The notes: a model not told the origin generated them from the letters alone. A stretch of 64,000 bases of DNA from Gammaproteobacteria bacterium RIFCSPHIGHO2_12_FULL_39_24 (GCA_001802455.1 MGXZ01000007.1:1-64000); one strand, 5' to 3'; counted from the first letter of the stretch, positions 18,732 to 27,615 are shown. Numbers and translations are program-made.

Positions 18732-20012
18732 TCATATTACACATCTTCGATGCGTCACATGATACTTAAACTCATCATAAAAATGTTTCAAAAATCCGCC
18801 CACCGGCCACGCCGCTGCTTCACCAAATGCACAAATCGTGCGGCCTTCAATATTTTTAGCAACGCGTTTTAATGCGTCGATATCTTTTAACGTGCCGTTA
18901 CCATTTTCTATTTTTTCCACTAATCGATACACCCAACCCGTACCTTCACGACACGGCGTGCATTGTCCGCAGGATTCATGCATATAAAATTGTGAAATGC
19001 GTTTTAATGCTTTCACCATGCACGTATTTTGATTCATCACAATCACCGCACCCGAACCCAACGCAGAACCTGCTTTGGCTAAACTGTCATAATCCATATT
19101 CGTTTGCATCATGATGTCTGCTGGCAAAACAGGCATCGAACTTCCGCCTGGAATCACCGCTTTTAATGGAATATTATCCAACATGCCGCCCGCTAATTGT
19201 AATAATTCTGAAAATGGAATTCCCATCGGTACTTCATAATTACCAGGTTTATTGACATGACCACTCACGCTAAATATTTTGGTACCACCACTTTTCTCAG
19301 GACCCATTTTTGCAAACCACTCAGCACCTTTTTCTAAAATCACGGGAATGGATGCATACGATTCGGTATTATTAATATTAGTTGGTTTGCCATACAAACC
19401 AAAATTGGCAGGAAAGGGTGGTTTAAAACGGGGCATACCGCGTTTACCTTCGAGTGAATTCATTAATGCTGTTTCTTCACCGCAAATATAAGCGCCCGCA
19501 CTGTAATGATTGAAAATATCAAAATCAATGCCCGATCCTAAAACATTGTTACCAACCAAACCCGCTTCATACATTTCTTTTAATGCTTGCTCGCAACGCA
19601 AAAAAGGTTCATAAAATTCACCGCGCAAAAAATTATAAGCAACTGTTGAACCCATCACGTAACAGGCAATCGCCAATCCTTCTAGCAATTGATGCGGATT
19701 GAATCGCAAAATATCGCGATCCTTAAAAGTGCCTGGTTCGCTCTCATCCGAATTACATAAAACATATTTTTGTCCAGGAACAGTCGGTGACACAAAACTC
19801 CATTTCAATCCCGTTGGAAAACCAGCACCGCCTCGACCACGCAAACCAGAAGATTTAATTATTTCGATAATCTGTGAGGCAGGAATTTTTTCTTTTAAAA
19901 TTTTTCGCAAGACTTGATAGCCACCGACAGATTCGTAGGATTTGAATGTCCATGGCTGCTCGAGATGCAATGTGCGATAGCAAACCTGGTTAAGCTGCAT
20001 TGTCTTTCTCAT
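18732..20012 (-). CDS. nuoF: NADH-quinone oxidoreductase subunit F (NADH/FMN-binding)
   Basis: Binds NADH and FMN and carries cluster N3; entry point of electrons into complex I. The 426-residue protein has GLRGRGGAGFPTGLKWSF, the FMN/NADH loops (CNSDESEPGTFKDRD, GAYICGEETALMNSLEG) and the cluster motif ESCGQCTPCREG with a later C. The start may be Met1 (20012) or Met5 (20000). Confidence 0.98.
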   Translation of the reverse strand: MRKTMQLNQVCYRTLHLEQPWTFKSYESVGGYQVLRKILKEKIPASQIIEIIKSSGLRGRGGAGFPTGLKWSFVSPTVPGQKYVLCNSDESEPGTFKDRDILRFNPHQLLEGLAIACYVMGSTVAYNFLRGEFYEPFLRCEQALKEMYEAGLVGNNVLGSGIDFDIFNHYSAGAYICGEETALMNSLEGKRGMPRFKPPFPANFGLYGKPTNINNTESYASIPVILEKGAEWFAKMGPEKSGGTKIFSVSGHVNKPGNYEVPMGIPFSELLQLAGGMLDNIPLKAVIPGGSSMPVLPADIMMQTNMDYDSLAKAGSALGSGAVIVMNQNTCMVKALKRISQFYMHESCGQCTPCREGTGWVYRLVEKIENGNGTLKDIDALKRVAKNIEGRTICAFGEAAAWPVGGFLKHFYDEFKYHVTHRRCVI

Positions 20013-20019
20013 GTTTTTA

Positions 20020-20096
20020 GTGATCAGTTATCAGTTATCGACAAAATCATAAACCGCACTTCTGAGGCCTGATTACTGACTACTGACTACTGATAA
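20020..20096. repeat. heptad-repeat intergenic element overlapping the nuoE 3' end
   Basis: GTGATCA, GTTATCA, GTTATCG at 20020-20040, then four copies of CTGA[TC][TA]A at 20069-20096. The second block runs into nuoE: its last codons (LSVVSSQ and the stop) are read from the repeat. Confidence 0.8.
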
Positions 20097-20573
20097 CCGT
20101 TCTAATACTTCATCAATTTTTTCACGTGTCAGATTTTCAACATACTCTTTATCATCCACCTGACACATCGGCGCACCGCCGCACGCTGCCATACATTCCA
20201 CTTCGCATAAGGTAAATTTTCCATCGGCGGTTGTTTCACCTGGCGCAATATTCAACCGTTTTTTTAGATGCGCTATGATTTCATCACTACCACGAAGCAT
20301 GCAAGAAATATTGGTACATACCGCAATTTTATGTTTGCCAATGGGCTTCAAATTGTACATGTCATAAAATGTCGCGACTTCGTATGCTTCGATGTGTGGA
20401 ATTCTTAAATAATCCGCAACGACATTCACCGCTTCATTTGTTAGATATCCACCGTTTTGTTCTTGTGCCGCCAATAAACTTGCAACCACTGCTGAACGAC
20501 GTTGATCTGCTGGATATTTGGTAAGCCAGTGGTCGATGTGTTGTTTGGTTTCTTTTGATAATTCAAATGTCAT
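20073..20573 (-). CDS. nuoE: NADH-quinone oxidoreductase subunit E
   Basis: 24-kDa thioredoxin-like subunit with the 2Fe-2S cluster N1a. Ligands are visible as [10 protein letters not shown] and [15 protein letters not shown]. The 166-residue protein ends ERLSVVSSQ, where the last seven residues are encoded by a heptad-repeat element, so the natural C-terminus seems to have been replaced or extended. The start overlaps the nuoD stop (ATGA). Confidence 0.96.
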   Translation of the reverse strand: MTFELSKETKQHIDHWLTKYPADQRRSAVVASLLAAQEQNGGYLTNEAVNVVADYLRIPHIEAYEVATFYDMYNLKPIGKHKIAVCTNISCMLRGSDEIIAHLKKRLNIAPGETTADGKFTLCEVECMAACGGAPMCQVDDKEYVENLTREKIDEVLERLSVVSSQ

Positions 20574-21802
20574 CTATCAATTTCTCCAAACACAATATCC
20601 AAACTCGAAATCACGGCAACTAAGTCCGCAATCATGTGTCCGCGACACAATTCGTCCATTGCTGCCAAATGTGAAAATCCTGCGGCACGCACTTTTAATC
20701 GATACGGTTTATTTGCACCATCTGAAATTAAATACACGCCAAATTCGCCTTTGGGATGTTCAACCGCTGCATATACTTCACCGGCAGGAACACAATATCC
20801 TTCCGTAAAATATTTAAAATGATGAATCATGCCTTCCATGCTTTCTTTCATCACCTCGCGCGGCGGTGGTGATACTTTAAAATCATCTGATTTAATGGGT
20901 CCTGAATTTTTACATAACCACTCTACACATTGTTTAATAATGTTATTCGACTGACGCATTTCTTCAACACGTACCAAATAACGATCATAACAATCACCAT
21001 TTTTTCCAACGGGAATTTGAAAATCTAATTTATCGTATGCAGCATAAGGTTGTTTGCGACGCAAATCCCATGCAACACCAGAGCCACGTAACATGGGTCC
21101 TGTAAATCCCAATTGCAATGCACGTTCCGGTGACACGGCAGCAATACCGACAGTGCGTTGTTTAAAAATGCGATTATCGGTTAATAATGTTTCATACTCA
21201 TCCACTAATTTTGGAAAGCGATTCGTAAAATCTTCAATAAAATCTAATAAAGAACCTTCGCGATTACTATTGCTATATTGACTGGATGATTTATATCTTG
21301 GCATCGTGTCCGGCAAATCACGCGCAACACCGCCGGGGCGATAATAGGTTGCATGCATGCGCGCACCAGAAACAGCTTCATAGCAATCCATTAAATCTTC
21401 ACGCTCGCGAAAACAATATAAAAATACAGACATTGCACCGCAATCGAGTGCATGCGCACCTAACCACAACAAATGGTTTAAAATACGCGTGATTTCATCA
21501 AACATCGTGCGAATATAAAGTGCTCGAATCGGAACAGTAATGCCTAATAATTTTTCGATTGCTAATACATATCCGTGTTCATTACACATCATCGAAACAT
21601 AATCTAATCGATCCATGTATCCGATCGTTTGATTAAACGGTTTTGATTCTGCTAATTTTTCTGTTGCGCGATGCAACAATCCAATGTGCGGATCAATTTT
21701 TTGAATCACTTCACCATCCACTTCCAGAATCAAGCGCAATACACCGTGCGCTGCCGGATGTTGCGGACCAAAGTTGAAGGTGTAGTTCTTGAGTTCAGAC
21801 AT
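20570..21802 (-). CDS. nuoD: NADH-quinone oxidoreductase subunit D
   Basis: 49-kDa subunit that forms the quinone-binding site with NuoB. It has [15 protein letters not shown], the [14 protein letters not shown] region and the C-terminal [33 protein letters not shown] (given here in pieces only as family signatures). ATG 21802 (MSELKNYTF) is the likely start, 8 bp inside nuoC, with GGATGAT upstream; ATG 21814 is possible. Confidence 0.97.
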   Translation of the reverse strand: MSELKNYTFNFGPQHPAAHGVLRLILEVDGEVIQKIDPHIGLLHRATEKLAESKPFNQTIGYMDRLDYVSMMCNEHGYVLAIEKLLGITVPIRALYIRTMFDEITRILNHLLWLGAHALDCGAMSVFLYCFREREDLMDCYEAVSGARMHATYYRPGGVARDLPDTMPRYKSSSQYSNSNREGSLLDFIEDFTNRFPKLVDEYETLLTDNRIFKQRTVGIAAVSPERALQLGFTGPMLRGSGVAWDLRRKQPYAAYDKLDFQIPVGKNGDCYDRYLVRVEEMRQSNNIIKQCVEWLCKNSGPIKSDDFKVSPPPREVMKESMEGMIHHFKYFTEGYCVPAGEVYAAVEHPKGEFGVYLISDGANKPYRLKVRAAGFSHLAAMDELCRGHMIADLVAVISSLDIVFGEIDR

Positions 21803-22433
21803 AACGATTATCATCCCTAATCACTTTCGGCACCAATGTGCGTGACTCAATACTCACTGGTTCATACACGCAACGCCCTGTTTTAGCGTCATAACGCATT
21901 TCAACTTCACCAATCAACGGAAAATCTTTTCGAAACGGATGACCTTTGAAACCATAATCCGTTAAAATACGACGCAAATCTGGGTGACCTTCATACACAA
22001 TACCAAACAAATCGTATGCTTCACGCTCAAACCAATCTGCTGATTTCCAGATATCAATCACGGATGGCACAACTGGCTCACTTTCTAAAAAAACTTTTAT
22101 TCTAATACGTACGTTTTTTGAAATGGATAATAGGTGATAAACGGAAGCGAAGCGTGATTTATTCCAAGTAATTTTGCGTTGTCCTTCATCACTTACACCG
22201 CGACTAAAACCAGATTCCGTGGTTTCTTCAGTACGCCAATGTGAAATACCATAATCTTGATAATCCACACCACACACATCCATTAATGCTTCGAAATGAA
22301 ATTCATCATGCAGTGTTTTGCAAACTGAAAATAAATGGTCTGGCGTGATTTCAAGTGTGATGCAATCTTTTATTTCAGCGGAAATAAGTTTGTTGCCAAA
22401 ATAGGAGGTAAGTTGTTTTAGTGATATTGTCAT
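21795..22433 (-). CDS. nuoC: NADH-quinone oxidoreductase subunit C
   Basis: 30-kDa hydrophilic subunit. The signature [23 protein letters not shown] and [12 protein letters not shown] is intact. NuoC and NuoD are separate proteins here, not fused as in E. coli. At 212 residues it has a short insertion around residues 62-85 ([17 protein letters not shown]) before the conserved core. The 110-bp gap back to nuoB carries only low-complexity sequence with GAGCGAAGCGAAC-like words. Confidence 0.96.
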   Translation of the reverse strand: MTISLKQLTSYFGNKLISAEIKDCITLEITPDHLFSVCKTLHDEFHFEALMDVCGVDYQDYGISHWRTEETTESGFSRGVSDEGQRKITWNKSRFASVYHLLSISKNVRIRIKVFLESEPVVPSVIDIWKSADWFEREAYDLFGIVYEGHPDLRRILTDYGFKGHPFRKDFPLIGEVEMRYDAKTGRCVYEPVSIESRTLVPKVIRDDNRYV

Positions 22434-22543
22434 ATTTTTTATATTCTCTGCAAAATCCGCTTGTTTTCGCTCCGCTACGCATTTGCTTCACGCGCGGTTC
22501 TGATTTAACTCACTCATTTTTATCTGGCATTCTACAAACTTAT

Positions 22544-23029
22544 TCACTTCGTTCGCTGGACTATTCGCTTTCGTGTAATTTTATTTTGCAGTTGTATTAT
22601 TCCATACAACAATGCTTCTGCTGTGGGCGGACAACCAGGAACATAAACATCTACAGGAACAATGCGATCACAACCACGCACAACAGAATAGGAATAATGA
22701 TAATAACCGCCGCCATTTGCGCACGATCCCATAGAGATAACCCATTTTGGTTCCGGCATTTGATCATATACTTTGCGTAACGCCGGCGCCATTTTATTGC
22801 ATAATGTTCCTGCGACAATCATCACATCAGATTGACGCGGACTGGGACGAAAAATTAATCCGAAGCGATCGATGTCGTAACGCGATGCAGCACACTGCAT
22901 CATTTCAACCGCACAACACGCCAAACCAAATGTCATTGGCCACAGGGAACCAGAACGCGCCCAATTAGCAAGGTCGTCGAATTTGGCGAGAAGAAAGCCG
23001 TCGCGTTTTAATAATTGCTGTAAGGACAT
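22544..23029 (-). CDS. nuoB: NADH-quinone oxidoreductase subunit B
   Basis: Carries the last cluster, N2, that reduces quinone. It has [11 protein letters not shown] (tandem Cys), [18 protein letters not shown] and [18 protein letters not shown] 23029 ([12 protein letters not shown]) lies 11 bp after the nuoA stop and gives 161 residues; longer starts fall inside nuoA. The final codons (IVQRTK, stop) lie in a GCGAACGAAGTGA motif resembling the repeated words upstream of rbfA. Confidence 0.97.
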   Translation of the reverse strand: MSLQQLLKRDGFLLAKFDDLANWARSGSLWPMTFGLACCAVEMMQCAASRYDIDRFGLIFRPSPRQSDVMIVAGTLCNKMAPALRKVYDQMPEPKWVISMGSCANGGGYYHYSYSVVRGCDRIVPVDVYVPGCPPTAEALLYGIIQLQNKITRKRIVQRTK

Positions 23030-23040
23030 ACTGAACCTAC

Positions 23041-23397
23041 TTACTCCCACTCCAGCGCGCCTTTGCGCCACTCATAAATAAATCCGATTACCAAGATTGC
23101 GAGAAAAATCATCATTCCCCAAAAACCACTCCAACCAATGTAGCGAATTACCATCGCCCACGGAAATAAAAAAGCAGTTTCTAAATCAAAAATAATAAAT
23201 AAAATGGCAACCAAATAAAAACGCACATCAAACGGATTATGCGCATCTTCAAAAGCATCAAATCCACATTCATAAGGAGATGATTTCGCGACGGTGGGGC
23301 GACGTGGACCCAGTAACCAACCAAGGCCAATGGGCAATAAACCGATGATTAATCCCACTCCAATAAAAACCAAAATGGAAAAGTAATTTGTAAGCAT
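23041..23397 (-). CDS. nuoA: NADH-quinone oxidoreductase subunit A
   Basis: Three-helix membrane subunit, first gene of the nuo operon. It has [27 protein letters not shown]-type core motifs (YECG, FDVRFY) and [14 protein letters not shown] 23397 ([11 protein letters not shown]; 118 residues) is the right start; the open frame upstream is the tRNA-Leu gene, 15 bp away. Co-transcription with the tRNA is therefore likely. Confidence 0.97.
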   Translation of the reverse strand: MLTNYFSILVFIGVGLIIGLLPIGLGWLLGPRRPTVAKSSPYECGFDAFEDAHNPFDVRFYLVAILFIIFDLETAFLFPWAMVIRYIGWSGFWGMMIFLAILVIGFIYEWRKGALEWE

Positions 23398-23412
23398 AAT
23401 ATTTCCAAAAAA

Positions 23413-23494
23413 TACCGGCGGACGGACTCGAACCGTCACGGCTTGCGCCACAGCCACCTCAAGGCTGCGTGTCTACCAATTCCACCACGTCGGC
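23413..23494 (-). tRNA. tRNA-Leu (GAG)
   Basis: Leu-type tRNA with a long variable arm (GGC-GCAA-GCC); anticodon GAG in loop TTGAGGT between CAGCC and GGCTG; T-loop TTCGAGT. The 5' strand GCCGACG and 3' strand CGCCGGT leave A5 opposite C68, a mismatch inside the acceptor stem, and G1:T72 as a wobble (normal for this family). CCA is not encoded; the 3' end runs into T bases. It stands between secG and nuoA as in relatives. Confidence 0.9.
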
Positions 23495-23499
23495 TAAAA

Positions 23500-23527
23500 C
23501 AGTTATCTGGTATCAGTGTGAGGATAC
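23500..23527. repeat. short heptad-type intergenic element (tRNA-Leu-secG)
   Basis: AGTTATCTGGTATCAGTGTGAGGATACC forms a hairpin (GGTATC/GGATACC around AGTGTGA). On the minus strand it begins right after the secG TAG (TAG-GTATCC). The same TAG-GTATC...GTGTGAG arrangement occurs after accA (52843-52912). Confidence 0.65.
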
Positions 23528-23863
23528 CTACTTCTTTTCACTCGGCGCATAAGAAAATCCATCTGCCACGGGTACTGTTGTTTGTGTTTGTGCTGGCATC
23601 ACAGGCATCGTTACATTATTCACTTTTTTCTGATCACGCGCAGCCAGATAACTTAATGAAATACTGGTTGTAAAAAAAATCACAGCACACACCGCAGTAA
23701 CTTTCATCAAGAAAGGTAGTGCACCCGCGCTGCCAAACATTGTATTGGATGAACCGCTACCAAAAGAAGCACCCACATCAGCACCACGGCCATGTTGTAA
23801 TAACACCAGCGCAATAATCGCGATGGCGATTAATACGTGTAAAATTAAAATTAAAGACTGCAT
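23528..23863 (-). CDS. secG: protein-export membrane protein SecG
   Basis: Accessory subunit of the SecYEG translocon. Two hydrophobic segments (about residues 2-22 and 52-72) flank the conserved LLQHGRGADVGASFGSGSSNTMFGSAG motif (only the core GRGADVGA and TMFGS are needed for recognition). The 111-residue protein has a Pro/Thr-rich C-tail. It follows tpiA by 24 bp, filled by three heptads. Confidence 0.95.
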   Translation of the reverse strand: MQSLILILHVLIAIAIIALVLLQHGRGADVGASFGSGSSNTMFGSAGALPFLMKVTAVCAVIFFTTSISLSYLAARDQKKVNNVTMPVMPAQTQTTVPVADGFSYAPSEKK

Positions 23864-23869
23864 GAAATA

Positions 23870-23890
23870 GTTATCCGTTATTAGTTATCA
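23870..23890. repeat. three-unit heptad array (tpiA-secG)
   Basis: GTTATCC, GTTATTA, GTTATCA in tandem, with no inverted arm. The array overlaps the tpiA stop codon (TGATAAC on the coding strand) and ends 6 bp before the secG ATG, making up almost the whole spacer. Confidence 0.75.
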
Positions 23891-24640
23891 GCGAGTGCTG
23901 GCGATTTCAATAAAACTATTTGCATCTAATGATGCACCGCCAACCAAAGCACCATCAATGTCATTCATCGAAAAAAGCGCTTTTGCATTTTCTGGTTTTA
24001 CACTGCCGCCATAGAGAATACGGGTGACATTAGCAAGGTTGGCATCAACTTCAAACAGTTGTGAACGAATGGCGGCATGCACATCTTGCGCCTCCTCAGG
24101 TAATGCTGTTTTTCCCGTGCCAATCGCCCACACCGGCTCATATGCAATCACAATTTCAGTAAACGCGGTGCAATTATCTTTCAATACAGATACAACTTCA
24201 AGTTGTTCTTTCACAACCGATAATGTTGCGCCCTGTTCACGCTCATATAATGTTTCGCCAACACACAAAATAGGCTTTAAACCTGCGGAAAAAGCCATTT
24301 CACACTTACGAATGAGTTGTTGATTATGTTCGTGAAAAAATTGTCTTCGTTCAGAATGTCCAACAATTACATAATGGCATCCCAAATCCATCAACATATG
24401 TGCTGAGATTTCACCGGTATACGCGCCATCCGAATATTCTGAAATAGTTTGCGCACCGAAACGAACGATCGAATCAGATAAAAATGACTGACACAAAGAC
24501 AAGTGCACAAAAGGGGGGAAAATAGCTAATTCAATATCACCCAAATCATACGCATTTTTTGCGATCGCTTTCATCAAAGAGCGCGCACTTTCTACTGTGC
24601 CATGCATTTTCCAATTACCTGCAACGAATGGTCGACGCAC
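23888..24640 (-). CDS. tpiA: triosephosphate isomerase
   Basis: Interconverts dihydroxyacetone phosphate and glyceraldehyde 3-phosphate. The 250-residue protein has AGNWKMHG (Lys), VGHSERR (His), AYEPVWAIGTG (Glu) and ILYGGSVKPENA. The start is GTG 24640, with GGAG 6-7 nt upstream. It lies next to the IS630 element, which sits 50 bp upstream and may have separated it from ppiD and from an original promoter. Confidence 0.97.
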   Translation of the reverse strand: MRRPFVAGNWKMHGTVESARSLMKAIAKNAYDLGDIELAIFPPFVHLSLCQSFLSDSIVRFGAQTISEYSDGAYTGEISAHMLMDLGCHYVIVGHSERRQFFHEHNQQLIRKCEMAFSAGLKPILCVGETLYEREQGATLSVVKEQLEVVSVLKDNCTAFTEIVIAYEPVWAIGTGKTALPEEAQDVHAAIRSQLFEVDANLANVTRILYGGSVKPENAKALFSMNDIDGALVGGASLDANSFIEIASTR

Positions 24641-24686
24641 TGTATTCTCCGTAATGAAGTATGAAGTAAATCAAGATTGCTTTGGA

Positions 24687-24713
24687 TATACCCATTACAC
24701 CTCAAGATGCGAA
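24687..24713. repeat. left terminal inverted repeat of the IS630 element
   Basis: TATACCCATTACACCTCAAG, then ATGCGAA; pairs with 25772-25798 at about 20 of 27 positions. The transposase stop codon lies inside it. Confidence 0.8.
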
Positions 24714-25794
24714 CAACGGCGAATGCAGGACTTGAAAATTATCTGTAATTCTCGATCGCAATAATAATTTATTTTTTCCAATATTTCTAAAAAAATTTAG
24801 TGTTGCTTCATTAAAGTCAGCAAAAGTTTCGTAATATTTATTAGCAGACACTTTTTCATGCATGATTTTCCACAATCGTTCAATTGGATTTAAGTTTGGG
24901 GAATATGGCGGCAGATAATGCAACTCAATTGCTAAATTTCTAGCAAATTCTTGCAATGCATTATCAGAATGATAACCGGCGTTATCCCAGATAATATGTA
25001 TCTTGCATTTTTCAGAATGATTTTTACGCAACTGACATAAAAAACCGGCGATATTATCAGCATCTACTTTGTCTGCTTGTTGATAAATAATTCGATGACC
25101 ATTCAAGCAAATTCCACCGATAAAATTTAATCTTGGTTGTCTTGCGGTTGTTGGAACTAATTTTTCTTCGCCCTTTAAAATCCAGCCGTATGTTAAATGA
25201 GATTGATATTGTGGATGTACGCTGTCTACGAAGTAAATTGGCTCTTTTTTTCCAACTTTTTGTTTCAACCGAGTATAATATTTAATAAATCTTCGTTGCT
25301 GTTCTTTGTTTGCTTTTGCTGGCACAGCATGAGGTTTTTTGTAACAAAATTTATTATCGTGCAACCATTTTGTCATACCACTGATGCTGTATTTTTTCTT
25401 AAATGTTTTTTTCACATAAGCGCAAATATCTTTCACATAAAGATACGTCACCTCGGAAAGATGCTGTTTTAATTGGCGAGATTCCATTTTATTTAATTTA
25501 CCAACACTGCCGCCATTTTCTGTATCGAGTTTTTTACTTTTTTGATAGTCATCAATGTGACGACGAATTGTTTCATCATCCAAAAGAAGAATTTTAGCTA
25601 TTTCTGAATAGGTGTAACCATCGTCATAAGCGAGTACAGCTTTAATTCTGTCGCAAACGCGTTTATCACGCTCTTTTTTATGGCGCTGAATTAATTTGTT
25701 TCTTTCCGCTGAAGTAAGCATCTTGTCCATGTTTAGCTTTTTACAATATTTTTTAATTTAATGCACGTAATTTCGCATCTTCAGGTAAGAATGG
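24691..25794 (-). mobile_element. IS630-family insertion sequence, apparently intact
   Basis: About 1.1 kb bounded by imperfect terminal inverted repeats of about 25 bp (24691-24713 and 25772-25794, sharing ACCT-AAGATGCGAA) and flanked by TA on both sides, the expected target of IS630/Tc1/mariner elements. It holds one transposase gene with all three catalytic acids. It is inserted between tpiA and ppiD, cutting the ppiD 3' end. Confidence 0.88.
24702..25730 (-). CDS. IS630-family transposase
   Basis: A 342-residue cut-and-paste transposase. The N-terminus has a helix-turn-helix (about 36-62, YSEIAKILLLDDETIRRHI) and a winged-helix region (about 85-130); the C-terminal DDE domain has D169 (YFVDSVHP), D249 (IIWDNAGYH) and E284 (NPIERLWK), a D-34-E spacing as in IS630. 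No frameshift or internal stop is seen, so it is probably active or recently active. The true start may be Met4. Confidence 0.93.
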   Translation of the reverse strand: MDKMLTSAERNKLIQRHKKERDKRVCDRIKAVLAYDDGYTYSEIAKILLLDDETIRRHIDDYQKSKKLDTENGGSVGKLNKMESRQLKQHLSEVTYLYVKDICAYVKKTFKKKYSISGMTKWLHDNKFCYKKPHAVPAKANKEQQRRFIKYYTRLKQKVGKKEPIYFVDSVHPQYQSHLTYGWILKGEEKLVPTTARQPRLNFIGGICLNGHRIIYQQADKVDADNIAGFLCQLRKNHSEKCKIHIIWDNAGYHSDNALQEFARNLAIELHYLPPYSPNLNPIERLWKIMHEKVSANKYYETFADFNEATLNFFRNIGKNKLLLRSRITDNFQVLHSPLFAS

Positions 25795-25798
25795 TATA
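25772..25798. repeat. right terminal inverted repeat of the IS630 element
   Basis: The reverse complement reads TATACCATTCTTACCTGAAG, then ATGCGAA. The ppiD frame runs into this repeat and stops at its TGA. Confidence 0.8.
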
Positions 25799-27250
25799 TA
25801 TTTTTATTTTTGTATCCACCATCACGCTACCAACAAAATAATGCTGAAGCAATTGCCCCCACAGTGCAGATAATTTTTGTGATAATTTTTGATTAATAAC
25901 AGTTGTTGAGCGCGCTGGATTCGCATTTTTTACTTGTGTGATTGCAATCACCGCGTAATCATGTTGATTCACCAATACCGACTGCGCACCCATTATTTTA
26001 TTTTTTGCAGCGGCAGAAACGGGTGTCGAGAAAACAGCAGATAGCATTGCTGCGGCGGGAAGCGATAATTTTGCATCTGCCGTTGTAAGCGCAACCGTTT
26101 TCCATTGCAATCCATTTGCTTTTGCGAGCATCACAGGATCCACACCATGTGATAATTTTTTTTGTAACTGATATGCCAATAAACCCGCTTGTGCTGACGC
26201 TTTTTTTTCTGAAAGTTGTTTTTTAATTTGATCGCGCACTGCATTTAATGGGATGGGTGTAGCGGGAATTTTTTTTGCTATCCGCAAAACCACTTGACTG
26301 CCATTTGTCAAACGAATTGGATCACTGTTATTTCCCGCCTGAAAAACAGAATCACTGAATATCGCTTTTAATATTTTTGGATTCGAAAATAAACCTGTTT
26401 TCTCACCTGCCTGTGTCATCATATCACTCGTTTGAATCGGTAAATTTAGTGTTTTTGATGCAGATTCGAGTGAATCAGGATTGGTATAAGTAATATCAGC
26501 CAACTGACTGCTTTTTTTCGCAACATCAGCCGCAGTCGGTGACAATTCAATATAAGATACAGACACTTTCGTGGGAGTTTGATACTGAGATAAATGATTT
26601 TTGTAATTATTTTCAATATCCTCATCAGTCACTTTAATTTTAGTGAGAAATGATTGCGCCAAAATAATAAAATAACCAAATGCACGCTGCTGATGCATTA
26701 AACTGTAGAGATGATTTACCTCGTTGGGTAACGCAAATGCGGTTGCTGCAACCCCATTTGTTGCGTCACGAATAATCCATTGTGTCTGCACACGTTGAAA
26801 AAATTCAAGCGGTGTCGTACCACTTTGATATAACGTTTGCATGAATTTTTGCTCAGAGAAACGCCCTTGATTTTGAAATTGAGGCGCTGTTTCAACCATC
26901 ATTTTCACTTGCTGCATACCAATGTGAAAACCTTCATTTTGAAGCGATGTAGATAAACCCGTTTGCATCACAATAGTTTGCAAAGCATAAGCTTTAAGCT
27001 GCTGCTCCATATCGGCAGAAAGTGGTTGACCGCCAGACTGCGCCATCACTTTATTTTGTAGTGCGGCATAAAAATTATTAACCGCTTGATCAGTGATGGT
27101 CACACCGTTGACTTTGGCAGCAACGTCACCGCCACCTGAACTTTGCTCGAAATAAAATTCGACACTAAAAAGAATAAACGCGCCTGCCACCAGCGCAATG
27201 ATAACGCCTGCAATCCATCCTGAAATACGATCCCTGATACGTTGCAACAT
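25781..27250 (-). CDS. ppiD: SurA/PpiD-type periplasmic chaperone (peptidyl-prolyl isomerase family)
   Basis: Inner-membrane-anchored chaperone that meets proteins leaving the Sec channel. The start MLQRIRDRISGW is followed by a membrane segment (about 13-35), then the SurA_N-like domain (about 40-200) and a weakly conserved parvulin-type region. At 489 residues it is shorter than E. coli PpiD (about 620). ATG 27250 is the start; the frame stays open upstream only through the tRNA-Asp gene. The last residues (about TILT, stop) are encoded by the IS630 inverted repeat, so the original C-terminus has been altered. The order hupB-tRNA-Val-tRNA-Asp-ppiD supports the call. Confidence 0.9.
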   Translation of the reverse strand: MLQRIRDRISGWIAGVIIALVAGAFILFSVEFYFEQSSGGGDVAAKVNGVTITDQAVNNFYAALQNKVMAQSGGQPLSADMEQQLKAYALQTIVMQTGLSTSLQNEGFHIGMQQVKMMVETAPQFQNQGRFSEQKFMQTLYQSGTTPLEFFQRVQTQWIIRDATNGVAATAFALPNEVNHLYSLMHQQRAFGYFIILAQSFLTKIKVTDEDIENNYKNHLSQYQTPTKVSVSYIELSPTAADVAKKSSQLADITYTNPDSLESASKTLNLPIQTSDMMTQAGEKTGLFSNPKILKAIFSDSVFQAGNNSDPIRLTNGSQVVLRIAKKIPATPIPLNAVRDQIKKQLSEKKASAQAGLLAYQLQKKLSHGVDPVMLAKANGLQWKTVALTTADAKLSLPAAAMLSAVFSTPVSAAAKNKIMGAQSVLVNQHDYAVIAITQVKNANPARSTTVINQKLSQKLSALWGQLLQHYFVGSVMVDTKIKIYTILT

Positions 27251-27263
27251 AAATAATCCGATA

Positions 27264-27340
27264 TGGCGGAGCGGACGGGACTCGAACCCGCGACCACCCG
27301 CGTGACAGGCGGGTATTCTAACCAGCTGAACTACCGCTCC
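27264..27340 (-). tRNA. tRNA-Asp (GTC)
   Basis: 77-nt cloverleaf GGAGCGGTAGTTCAG, anticodon loop TGTCACG between CCCGC and GCGGG, T-arm GCGGGTTCGAGTCCCGT, CCA encoded. It lies between tRNA-Val and ppiD. Confidence 0.96.
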
Positions 27341-27358
27341 AGAATCAAATTTGTAATT

Positions 27359-27431
27359 TGGGTGCTGAGGGATTCGAACCCCCGACATTCGCCTTGTAAG
27401 GGCGACGCTCTACCAACTGAGCTAAGCACCC
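27359..27431 (-). tRNA. tRNA-Val (TAC)
   Basis: GGGTGCTTAGCTCAGTTGG, anticodon loop TTACAAG between CGCCC and GGCG, acceptor 3' strand AGCACCC-A. No CCA is encoded. Its first 19 bases and leader are duplicated at 27543-27575. Confidence 0.95.
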
Positions 27432-27445
27432 AGCTCTTTCAAATC
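27413..27445. repeat. first copy of a 33-bp direct repeat (tRNA-Val 5' part plus leader)
   Basis: Identical to 27543-27575. It covers the first 19 bases of tRNA-Val and 14 bases of leader. Confidence 0.85.
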
Positions 27446-27542
27446 ACATACGGTACTTCCTGTACCTACATCATTCCAATCGCTATTGCACCCTGGGCAA
27501 CATCCTGTTGCCCGTTTTTTGCTGCGTTCACTCGCAAAAAAC
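27446..27542. repeat. 97-bp hairpin-rich segment between the 33-bp repeats
   Basis: Contains GGTAC/GTACC (about 27456-27471), GGGCAACA-TCC-TGTTGCCC at 27495-27513 followed by GTTTTTT, and GTTTTTTGC...GCAAAAAAC at about 27514-27542. The T run follows the hairpin on the plus strand, against the direction of the neighbouring genes, so I do not call it a terminator of hupB. It looks like an inserted repeat unit. Confidence 0.6.
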
Positions 27543-27575
27543 CCAACTGAGCTAAGCACCCAGCTCTTTCAAATC
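27543..27575 (-). pseudogene. tRNA-Val 5' fragment (second copy of the 33-bp repeat)
   Basis: GGGTGCTTAGCTCAGTTGG preceded by GATTTGAAAGAGCT, the same 33 bp as upstream of the intact tRNA. The rest of the tRNA is missing. It probably came from a tandem duplication followed by an insertion or deletion. Confidence 0.75.
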
Positions 27576-27615
27576 GTATGCAATGGTACCTAAAAAATAA
27601 AAACTTGCAATACAT

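Noticed and set aside
27251-27388. N-terminal extension of ppiD
   Set aside because: The open frame upstream of ATG 27250 is tRNA-Asp and the intergenic region read as codons.
27495-27520. Terminator of hupB
   Set aside because: The hairpin is followed by T bases only on the plus strand, opposite to hupB and the tRNA genes.
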